DNA of 6,108 nucleotides from Akkermansiaceae bacterium. Lineage in GTDB: Bacteria > Verrucomicrobiota > Verrucomicrobiia > Verrucomicrobiales > Akkermansiaceae. Location of the stretch: assembly GCA_024233135.1 (NCBI GenBank), contig JACKPZ010000057.1, positions 1 to 6,108 on the forward strand, in the 5' to 3' direction. The notes beneath the pieces were generated by a model. That model had not been told where the DNA came from. It saw only the letters and a program-made list of their open reading frames with translations, and searched no databases. Shown piece by piece: positions 1 to 4,829 of this stretch; positions within the stretch are counted from its first letter, which is position 1; each line of letters begins with the position of its first letter. Both the position numbers and the translations under genes were made by a program.

Positions 1-441
1 ATGGGCGGCATCAGCCGTCTGGTGGACATGGGGGTCGAGCCGTTCCTCGTTTCCGCCGCCGTGCGTGCCTTCCTCGCCCAGCGCCTCGTGCGCCGGCTCT
101 GCCCGAACTGCAAGGTGCCGCGGGAAATCACGGAACAGGACAAACGCGACCTCGGCATCCCGCTCGACATCCCCGGAATGCCCTATCAGCCGCGCGGTTG
201 CGACCGCTGCCGCGGCACCGGGTTCGCCGGCCGGATGGCGATTTATGAAGTGGTGCTCGTCACTCCGGGAATGGCGGAACTCGTCGCACACAGCGCGCCC
301 GCACCGAAGATGCGCGAGCAGGCCTATCGCGACGGCTACGTGCCGATGCGCACCTACGGCTGGTACAAGGTGATGCAGGGCATGACCACCATCGAAGAGG
401 TGATCTCGGTGACATCGACTGACCTCGGAGGCGCCGAGTAA
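1..441 (+). CDS. GspE/PilB-family assembly ATPase, C-terminal part (5' end outside window)
   Basis: This is the C-terminal 146 residues of a hexameric cytoplasmic ATPase that powers type II secretion pseudopilus or type IV pilus assembly. Seen: the family stretch around residues 2-30 (ISRLVDMGVEPFLVSA, then AQRLVRRLC). A tetracysteine zinc-binding element follows, C34-x2-C37 and C67-x2-C70. Then come GRMAIYEVV (78-85) and the terminal MTTIEEVISVT helix (128-138). The Walker A and B boxes lie upstream and are missing. The ATG at base 1 is probably an internal Met codon, because the conserved domain is already under way there; full-length relatives have roughly 400-570 residues. The gene ends in TAA 12 bases before the GspF-like gene, so the two are very likely cotranscribed. 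The sequence does not decide between GspE (secretion) and PilB (pilus), so no symbol is given. The family assignment is firm. Confidence 0.93.
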   Translation: MGGISRLVDMGVEPFLVSAAVRAFLAQRLVRRLCPNCKVPREITEQDKRDLGIPLDIPGMPYQPRGCDRCRGTGFAGRMAIYEVVLVTPGMAELVAHSAPAPKMREQAYRDGYVPMRTYGWYKVMQGMTTIEEVISVTSTDLGGAE

Positions 442-453
442 CGAAGATCTCCC

Positions 454-1737
454 ATGCCTGTTTTCGCTTACAAAGCTCTCGCCGCCAACGGCTCCGTCAC
501 CACCGGCGAGATCGACGCCGCGGACCGTCCCGAGGCCCTTCGCCGGCTCGACCGCAAGGGGCTCCAGCCGGTGAACCTGCGGGAAACAGGGGCCGCCGTG
601 CCGGTGAAGAAAAACGGCGTGAAGGCGAAGGCGGCCGAAGCGCCGCGCAAGTCCGCCAAGGCCGACGAGAAGGAAGACGCGATCCCCGAGGGACCGATCA
701 AGCTCAAGCGCCAGGAGGTGGTGCTCTTCACCGAGGAGCTTTCCGACATGCTCGGAGCCGGTCTCCAGCTCGAGCCGGCGCTCAAGTCGATGGAAAGCCG
801 GCAGGAGCTCGGCAACCTGAAAGCCGTCTCCTACAAGATCCGCCAGATCGTCCGTGACGGCGTGAATTTCTCCGTCGCCCTCAAAAAGGTGAGCCCGAGC
901 TTCGGCCCGCTGTATTGTTCGTTGGCAGCCGCCGGCGAGGCCTCCGGCGCGCTCGACACCATCCTCAAGCGCCAGGCGCACTACCTCAAGACCCTCGCGG
1001 AACTCCAGGCCCGCCTGATTCTCGCGATGATCTACCCGGCCTTCCTCGTTCTGGCGGGCATCGGCGTTTCGATCGTGTTCGTCACCACGCTCATCCCGCA
1101 GCTCACCCAGCTCATCGAGAGCACACCGGGCGGCCAGATCCCGCTGGGCGCGAAGATCCTCATCGGCGCTTCGGATTTCCTCAGCAAGTGGTGGCTCGTC
1201 ATCCTCCTCACGCTCATCGCGGCCGCCATTTTCTTCAAGGCGTGGAAGGACAACGAGGCCAACAAGCCCGCCTGGGACCGCATGAAACTCAACCTGCCGC
1301 TCTTCGGCCGGGTGATTTCCAGCCGTTTCTACGTCCAGTTCCTGGAAACCATGGCCAACCTCGTCAGCAACGGCCTGCCGCTGTTGCGGGCGCTCGAGCT
1401 CTCCCGCGACGCCACCCAGAACCGGCAGCTCCGCGGCCAGCTCAACAAGGTCATCGAGCAGGTCGGCGACGGCCGCTCGTTCTCCAAATCCCTCATCCGC
1501 ACCGGCACTTTCCCGCCGCTGCTCATCGACATGATCTCGGTGGGCGAGCAAACCGGCAAGATCGACCAGGCGCTGCGCCGCTCGGCCGAACGCTACGACA
1601 AGGAGCTCGACAAGGATCTCCAGCGCATCATGGCGCTCATCATGCCCACCGTGCTCATCATCATGGCCCTCCTCATCGGAACGATGGCCTACCTGATGAT
1701 CACCGCGATCTTCCAGACGATCTCGGCCCTCGGCTGA
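454..1737 (+). CDS. GspF/PilC-family inner-membrane platform protein
   Basis: This polytopic inner-membrane protein of 427 residues forms the platform on which the GspE/PilB ATPase acts. Seen: an N-terminal cytoplasmic module (1-43) with the typical FAYKALAANGSVTTGEIDA opening. A charged Lys/Ala/Glu-rich linker follows at about 48-78. The first T2SF domain starts near 86, with LFTEELSDMLGAGLQLEPAL (91-110). Hydrophobic segments lie at about 189-216 and 247-263. The second T2SF domain begins near 288, with FLETMANLVSNGLPLLRALE (296-315) and the conserved VGEQTGKID (363-371). A final membrane helix spans about 392-420. Length is normal for the family (about 400 residues). The start at 454 is chosen because the N-module begins there; the only upstream purine help is a weak GAAGA six bases before the ATG. 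It follows the ATPase gene by 12 bases. No further assembly gene follows, so it closes this operon. Secretion and pilus roles cannot be separated. Confidence 0.95.
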   Translation: MPVFAYKALAANGSVTTGEIDAADRPEALRRLDRKGLQPVNLRETGAAVPVKKNGVKAKAAEAPRKSAKADEKEDAIPEGPIKLKRQEVVLFTEELSDMLGAGLQLEPALKSMESRQELGNLKAVSYKIRQIVRDGVNFSVALKKVSPSFGPLYCSLAAAGEASGALDTILKRQAHYLKTLAELQARLILAMIYPAFLVLAGIGVSIVFVTTLIPQLTQLIESTPGGQIPLGAKILIGASDFLSKWWLVILLTLIAAAIFFKAWKDNEANKPAWDRMKLNLPLFGRVISSRFYVQFLETMANLVSNGLPLLRALELSRDATQNRQLRGQLNKVIEQVGDGRSFSKSLIRTGTFPPLLIDMISVGEQTGKIDQALRRSAERYDKELDKDLQRIMALIMPTVLIIMALLIGTMAYLMITAIFQTISALG

Positions 1738-1821
1738 TTGTCCTCACGCTCCGGGCGACAGGAGTTTTACGCCATCACGTAGTTCATCCGCCGCGTTTTT
1801 GTGAGATGATCGCTGCCGTCG

Positions 1822-1840
1822 TGTGGGGTTCGTCCCCACA
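1822..1840 (+). terminator. Possible terminator hairpin for the GspE/GspF operon
   Basis: A perfect 7-bp GC-rich stem (TGTGGGG pairing with CCCCACA) closes a 5-base loop TTCGT, about 85 bases after the GspF-like stop codon. The following bases are TTCTCCCCC, only a poor U-tract, so an intrinsic terminator is possible but weak. It could also be a processing or 3'-end stabilising structure. It is the best stem near the end of this operon. Confidence 0.35.
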
Positions 1841-1923
1841 TTCTCCCCCACCGCCGTTTGGCGTCATCCCCCTGTCTGTTCATGCGTTTGTTCCTAGATT
1901 GCCGGGCTTTGCCCGCACGGTTT

Positions 1924-1950
1924 GGTTGTTTCCGCCCCGCGGAAACGATC
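1924..1950. repeat. Strong inverted repeat (hairpin)
   Basis: GTTTCCGC (1928-1935) and GCGGAAAC (1939-1946) pair perfectly around a CCC loop. Four more base pairs, two of them G-T wobbles, extend the stem outward to 1924/1950. No T-tract follows, so it does not look like an intrinsic terminator. A smaller perfect stem, CGGGC-ttt-GCCCG, lies just before it at 1903-1915. Function unknown; it may be an RNA structure or a small extragenic palindrome. Confidence 0.5.
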
Positions 1951-2033
1951 GGTCGTGCCGTGTTCGGGAACGACGGTGCCGGTCCGGAGGCTGTGGCAAG
2001 CGGCATCCATCACCCGAACCCGCATCGCTCCCC

Positions 2034-2059
2034 CGGATCCTGATCCGCGGATCGTCCGC
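2034..2059. repeat. Overlapping palindromes
   Basis: Three overlapping symmetric elements are packed into 26 bases: CGGATC-ct-GATCCG (2034-2047), the perfect 12-base palindrome GATCCGCGGATC (2042-2053), and GCGGA-tcg-TCCGC (2047-2059). They cannot all pair at once. This could be a binding site for a dimeric regulator, an RNA switch-like structure, or chance in GC-rich DNA. Confidence 0.4.
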
Positions 2060-2104
2060 CCGGTTCCCGCTATTTGAAAAACTTCGTTGCTCGCCCGGTT
2101 CCCG
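2057..2104. repeat. 13-base direct repeat pair
   Basis: CGCCCGGTTCCCG occurs exactly at 2057-2069 and again at 2092-2104, a period of 35 bases, with an A/T-richer spacer between. No protein frame explains it. It could be a pair of regulator half-sites on nearly the same DNA face, or a leftover of local duplication. Confidence 0.45.
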
Positions 2105-2182
2105 TCCCCCCCGGATGGTTCGGCCGGTCGCACGGACGGAGGGATGGCGGCCCGTGTGGCGTTTCCGTCGCTCGTTTCCGGT

Positions 2183-2198
2183 TGGAACGGAACGCGCT
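2183..2198 (+). promoter_or_regulatory. Sigma-54-like promoter candidate
   Basis: TGGAACG (2183-2189, 6 of 7 to the -24 consensus TGGCACG) is followed after four bases by GCGCT. This keeps the GG and GC dinucleotides at the required 12-base offset (2184 and 2196). The -12 half matches TTGCW poorly (3 of 5). Transcription would start near 2209 and read into the polysaccharide operon. One such match can arise by chance in GC-rich DNA. Confidence 0.25.
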
Positions 2199-2206
2199 TT
2201 TGGATC

Positions 2207-2236
2207 TTGACCTGTTTCGCCCCGATTGGTTTTAGT
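2207..2236 (+). promoter_or_regulatory. Sigma-70-like promoter candidate for the polysaccharide operon
   Basis: TTGACC at 2207-2212 (5 of 6 to TTGACA) is followed after 18 bases by TTTAGT at 2231-2236 (4 of 6 to TATAAT). The predicted start is near 2243, giving a leader of about 145 bases before the ATG at 2389. It sits in the least GC-rich part of the region and is the best conventional promoter I see there. The -10 box overlaps the dyad at 2232-2251, which would suit repression. Confidence 0.4.
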
Positions 2237-2251
2237 GTTGAAGAACGCTAA
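2232..2251. promoter_or_regulatory. Dyad symmetry overlapping the promoter (operator or leader hairpin)
   Basis: TTAGTGTT (2232-2239) and AACGCTAA (2244-2251) are inverted copies with one G-T wobble around GAAG. As DNA this is a 20-base dyad on the candidate -10 box, typical of a repressor site. As RNA it is an 8-bp hairpin. The bases 2248-2254 (CTAATCG) can instead pair with CGATTGG at 2223-2229, so two exclusive folds exist. Which reading is right depends on the true transcription start. Confidence 0.4.
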
Positions 2252-2371
2252 TCGACCAAGGGCGGCAGCGTAAGTGCCCGAAATTCGCAACCGCTTAATC
2301 GTTAGAACAAAAAACTAGCCCGCCTCCAGATCATGTCCTAGTATCGTCCCCGCACTCCCCTAGAAACATCA

Positions 2372-2388
2372 CCCCCCCCCGTCCCCCC
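2372..2388 (+). promoter_or_regulatory. C-rich translation leader without Shine-Dalgarno
   Basis: Nine consecutive C, then G and T, then six C fill the space where a ribosome binding site should be, directly before the ATG at 2389. No GGAG-like purine run is present, so initiation must be SD-independent here. Related C-rich leaders precede the starts at 4326 and 5978. The C9 tract is also a likely place for replication slippage. Confidence 0.5.
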
Positions 2389-3237
2389 ATGTCAGCTGCT
2401 GTAGATTCGGCGGCTTGTGCCCATGATGGGCAAGTCACCGCACATTCCAATCCCCCCCAGGTCCGCACCGCGAAATGCCGTGCCGACGTCGTCCCGCACC
2501 CGTCCCATGAGTCCGCGGGAAACTGTTTTTCCGAGATTTCCACGGCGATTCCCCGCTGGAAACGCGCTTTCGATCTTTTGTTCGTCATCCTGACCCTGCC
2601 CGTCACGCTTCCGCTGATGGGTCTCGTCGCCCTGTGGGTGAAGCTCGTGTCCCGCGGGCCCGCCTTGTTCCGCCAGCAGCGGATCGGTCTCAACGGCCGG
2701 CCGTTCGTGATCCAGAAGTTCCGCAGCATGCGGCCGGACGCCCCTCGCGGCGTGCACCAACGGCACTTCCGCAACCTCGTCCGCACCAACAGCCCGATGG
2801 TCAAACTCGACCTGTTGTGCGACAACCGGTTGATCCCGGGCGGTTGTCTGCTCCGCGCCTCGGGCCTCGACGAGCTGCCGCAGATCTTCAACGTGCTGCG
2901 CGGCGAGATGAGCCTCGTGGGACCGCGGCCCTGCCTGCCGGGCGAACTCCGCTATTTCACGGGCGCCCAGCGCGAGCGCTTCCAAGCGCTTCCCGGCCTC
3001 ACCGGCATCTGGCAGGTCGAGGGCAAGGGCCTCTCCACCTTCACCGAGATGAACGCGATGGACGTTTGTTACGTGCGCCGGGCTTCGGTCCGGGTGGATC
3101 TCGGCCTGATCCTCCGCACGCCGGGCGCCCTGCTCAAGCAAGTGGGCGACGCGGCCGGCCAACGACTCCGCAACCGGGCGCCCGCCGCCCGCGCCGCGGA
3201 GCCGGTTTCCGATGCCGGTTTCCCCGGCATCGGATGA
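2389..3237 (+). CDS. Polyprenyl-phosphate sugar-phosphate transferase (PglC/WcaJ catalytic type)
   Basis: This 282-residue monotopic membrane enzyme transfers a sugar-1-phosphate from a nucleotide sugar to undecaprenyl phosphate, the priming step for exopolysaccharide or O-antigen repeat units. Seen: WKRAFDLLFVILTLPVTLPL (57-76), the amphipathic entry and re-entrant helix with its prolines. Then FRQQRIGLNGRPF (94-106), QKFRSMR (109-115), and the catalytic Asp-Glu pair in LDELPQIFNVLRGEMS (D161-E162). VGPRP (177-181), LPGLTGIWQV (201-210) and the terminal YVRRASVRVDLGLIL (228-242) follow. It has only the catalytic core, without the four-helix N-terminal domain of long WcaJ/WbaP enzymes. The first 53 residues are low in hydrophobics and match nothing I know. 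I keep the ATG at 2389 because no other in-frame ATG, GTG or TTG precedes the core. It starts the operon; its stop is four bases from the next start. Substrate unknown. Confidence 0.92.
   Translation: MSAAVDSAACAHDGQVTAHSNPPQVRTAKCRADVVPHPSHESAGNCFSEISTAIPRWKRAFDLLFVILTLPVTLPLMGLVALWVKLVSRGPALFRQQRIGLNGRPFVIQKFRSMRPDAPRGVHQRHFRNLVRTNSPMVKLDLLCDNRLIPGGCLLRASGLDELPQIFNVLRGEMSLVGPRPCLPGELRYFTGAQRERFQALPGLTGIWQVEGKGLSTFTEMNAMDVCYVRRASVRVDLGLILRTPGALLKQVGDAAGQRLRNRAPAARAAEPVSDAGFPGIG
3208..3234 (+). promoter_or_regulatory. Perfect 11-bp hairpin at the gene junction
   Basis: TCCGATGCCGG (3208-3218) pairs perfectly with CCGGCATCGGA (3224-3234) around the loop TTTCC. It covers the last codons of the sugar transferase, ends directly against its TGA (3235-3237), and lies 7 bases before the next ATG (3242). 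The only SD-like bases for that gene (GGA, 3232-3234) are inside the stem. No T-run follows, so it is not an ordinary terminator. Ribosomes finishing the upstream gene would melt it, which suggests translational coupling. The 5' arm carries GCCGGTTTCC twice (3201-3210, 3214-3223). Confidence 0.5.
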
Positions 3238-3241
3238 CCGC

Positions 3242-4303
3242 ATGAAGCCGCCGGTCACTGTCGCAGTCGTAGGATACGGATACTGGGGTCCCAACCTCGC
3301 CCGCAACTTCGGCTCGCAGCCCGGCGTCGAACTGGCGGCCGTATGCGATGCGGACGACGAACGCCGCCACCGTGCGTCCCAACGTTTTCCCGGGCTTCCG
3401 GTATTCCGCGACACGGCGGAGATGCTGGCTTCGGTGAAACCGGACGCGCTGGCCATCGCCACCCCGGCAGCGACCCACGCGCCGCTCGCGCGGATGGCTC
3501 TGGAGGCCGGATGCGACGTGCTCGTCGAGAAACCGATGGCGCTCTCCGCCGGCGAATGCCGCACGCTCAACACGCTCGCCGCGGAACGCGGGCGGATCCT
3601 GATGGTGGGCCACACGTATCTGTTTTCCGACGCGGTCCGCGAGATCCTGCGCATCATCCGCGGCGGCGGGATCGGCGAGGTCCGCTACATCAACTGCCAA
3701 CGCCTGAACCTCGGGCTCTTCCAACCGGACATCAACGTCGTGTGGGATCTCGCTCCGCACGACCTTTCGATCATCCTCGAAGTGATGGGCGGCCCGCCGG
3801 AAATCGTGAACTGCCAGGGAAACGCCCATGTCGCCCGCGAGGTCGAGGATGTCGGAAATCTCTCGCTGCGCTTCTCCGGCTCTCGTTTCGCCACGGTGCA
3901 GTGCAGTTGGCTCGAACCGCGCAAGGTGCGCCAGATGACCTTCGTCGGCACCCGCGGAATGATCGTTTTCGACGACCTTGAGGCGCGCGACAAGATCCGG
4001 ATCTACGACGTGCGGGTCGAGTGCCCGCCGCACTACGACAATTTCGGCGAGTTTCCCTATGCCTACCACTACGGCGACTGCCGCATCCCGCGGATCGAGC
4101 AACGGGAGCCCCTGGCCGCCATGTGCGGGCACTTCAGCCGTTGCGTCCTCGAACGCCGCATCCCGGACACCTGCGGCGAACGCGGCGCCGACGTCGTCGC
4201 CGTGCTCGAAGCATGCCAGCGCTCGCTGCGCTCCGACGGCGCGCCGGTGACGCTCGAACCTGGCGGCGGCATTCGCCCGACCGCGCTGCGCTCGGTGAGC
4301 TGA
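3242..4303 (+). CDS. Gfo/Idh/MocA-family NAD(P)-dependent sugar-nucleotide dehydrogenase
   Basis: This 353-residue cytoplasmic oxidoreductase probably oxidises the C3 hydroxyl of a UDP-N-acetylhexosamine or its uronic acid to a 3-keto sugar. Seen: a Rossmann start VAVVGYGYWGPNLARNF with G11-x-G13-x2-G16. IATPAATH (72-79) follows, then the VEKPM signature (95-99) with the family's catalytic Lys97. GHTYLF (123-128) and WDLAPHDLSIILEVMG (168-183) with the His173-Asp174 pair complete the active site. The C-terminal alpha/beta domain closes the protein. Length is normal. An in-frame ATG at 3212 would add ten residues, but it overlaps the previous gene and lies inside a strong hairpin. The dinucleotide-binding strand starts right after the ATG at 3242, so I prefer that start. 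The neighbouring acetyltransferase and aminotransferase genes support a 3-amino-sugar pathway (WlbA/WbpB-like or GnnA-like role). The GYWGPN form of the motif differs from classic WbpB, so the exact substrate is open. Confidence 0.9.
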   Translation: MKPPVTVAVVGYGYWGPNLARNFGSQPGVELAAVCDADDERRHRASQRFPGLPVFRDTAEMLASVKPDALAIATPAATHAPLARMALEAGCDVLVEKPMALSAGECRTLNTLAAERGRILMVGHTYLFSDAVREILRIIRGGGIGEVRYINCQRLNLGLFQPDINVVWDLAPHDLSIILEVMGGPPEIVNCQGNAHVAREVEDVGNLSLRFSGSRFATVQCSWLEPRKVRQMTFVGTRGMIVFDDLEARDKIRIYDVRVECPPHYDNFGEFPYAYHYGDCRIPRIEQREPLAAMCGHFSRCVLERRIPDTCGERGADVVAVLEACQRSLRSDGAPVTLEPGGGIRPTALRSVS

Positions 4304-4309
4304 CCGCGG

Positions 4310-4325
4310 CACCCCCATTGTTTCC
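4310..4325 (+). promoter_or_regulatory. C-rich leader before the acetyltransferase start
   Basis: The bases CACCCCC, then ATTG and TTTCC, run straight into the ATG at 4326. They resemble the leader before 5978 almost base for base (CACCCCCC, then ACTG and TTTC, then ATG). No Shine-Dalgarno is visible. The repeated pattern suggests a shared initiation or regulatory element and not spacer DNA. Confidence 0.4.
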
Positions 4326-4829
4326 ATGACCACCGGAACCGACAACGGATTGCGCATCGCCGACGACGTGAAACTCGGCGAAGGCGTCGTGCTGCATGGT
4401 TTCGTGAACCTGTATGGCTGCGAGATCGGTGACGGCACGAGTGTCGGATGTTTCGTGGAAATCCAGAAGGGCGTCCGCGTCGGGCGGCGGTGCAAGATCT
4501 CGAGCCACAGTTTCCTGTGCACCGGCGTGACGCTGGAAGATGAGGTGTTCATCGGCCATGGAGTGATGTTTGTGAACGACCTGCAGCCCCGGGCGACCAA
4601 CCCGGACGGCAGCCCGCGGGGCGATGCGGACTGGACATGCGAGCCGACGCTTGTCATGAAGGGCGCTTCGATCGGCTCCGGGGCCACCATCCTCGGCGGG
4701 CTTGTGATCGGCGAGGGCTCGATGGTGGGTGCCGGCGCGGTGGTGACGCGGGATGTTCCCGCCGGTGCCACGGTGGCGGGAAACCCGGCCCGGATCCTGC
4801 GGCACGGAAACACGGACGCGACGACATGA
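4326..4829 (+). CDS. Left-handed beta-helix sugar N-acetyltransferase (WlbB/WbpD-like)
   Basis: This 167-residue cytoplasmic acyltransferase, trimeric in this family, would move an acetyl group from acetyl-CoA to the amine on a nucleotide sugar. Seen: repeated hexapeptide turns through residues 10-80 (VKLGEG, CEIGDGTSVG, VRVGRRCKIS, VTLEDEVFIGHGV) and again at 112-150 (ASIGSGATILGG, LVIGEGSMVGAGAVV, TRDVPAGATVAG). The helix is interrupted by a loop at about 82-110 containing the FVNDLQPRA motif (82-90), typical of the WlbB/WbpD/FdtC type. It ends with the common GNPARIL (152-158). The ATG at 4326 fits the family start and lies 22 bases after the dehydrogenase stop. The 3' end overlaps the aminotransferase start by four bases (ATGA), implying translational coupling. 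In the expected order of reactions it acts last, after the aminotransferase. A different acyl donor is possible. Family assignment is secure. Confidence 0.92.
   Translation: MTTGTDNGLRIADDVKLGEGVVLHGFVNLYGCEIGDGTSVGCFVEIQKGVRVGRRCKISSHSFLCTGVTLEDEVFIGHGVMFVNDLQPRATNPDGSPRGDADWTCEPTLVMKGASIGSGATILGGLVIGEGSMVGAGAVVTRDVPAGATVAGNPARILRHGNTDATT

Larger units (their letters stand above)
1738..2388. other. Long non-coding inter-operon region, densely structured
   Basis: About 650 bases carry no gene I can support. The open frames present on both strands translate to Arg/Pro/Gly-rich or low-complexity text with no recognisable domain, as expected of GC-rich non-coding DNA. Base use differs from the flanking genes: C and G runs, T-rich clusters, and an A/T-rich patch at 2281-2318. 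It holds several short hairpins and palindromes (1822-1840, 1903-1915, 1924-1950, 2034-2059, 2232-2251) and a 13-base direct repeat. The 3' third probably contains the promoter and a leader for the polysaccharide operon; the 5' part may hold the terminator for the GspE/GspF operon. It could also include an unrecognised small RNA or decayed sequence. Confidence 0.7.

Noticed and set aside
915..2210. 431-codon + strand frame running from inside the GspF-like gene into the gap
   Set aside because: The first 270 codons are a shifted reading of the GspF-like gene. The rest is Arg/Pro/Ser-rich text with no domain, so it does not show a gene in the gap.
1880..2290. 136-codon antisense frame in the inter-operon region
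   Set aside because: Arg/Gly/Thr-rich translation without hydrophobic core or motif, and it is full of the repeats noted in the DNA. No ribosome site is evident. I cannot support it as a gene.
1738..2388. Known riboswitch (for example a c-di-GMP class) in the polysaccharide leader
   Set aside because: I looked for the conserved cores by eye and found none; only generic hairpins are present.
3212..3241. Upstream in-frame ATG as the dehydrogenase start
   Set aside because: It would overlap the transferase gene by 26 bases, sits in the stem of the perfect hairpin, and adds ten residues before a Rossmann strand that normally begins within a few residues of the start.
2392..3657. Antisense open frame of 421 codons opposite the priming transferase
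   Set aside because: No recognisable motif, and it runs opposite a well-supported transferase and dehydrogenase; a codon-bias shadow.
4748..4762. 6-bp perfect hairpin GCGGGA-tgt-TCCCGC
   Set aside because: It encodes the conserved TRDVPAG motif of the acetyltransferase family, so the protein code explains it.
4637..4825. Upstream extension of the aminotransferase frame by 63 codons
   Set aside because: The added residues are Arg/Gly/Cys-rich shadow of the acetyltransferase gene. The conserved IPFLDMQ start lies at the ATGA overlap.
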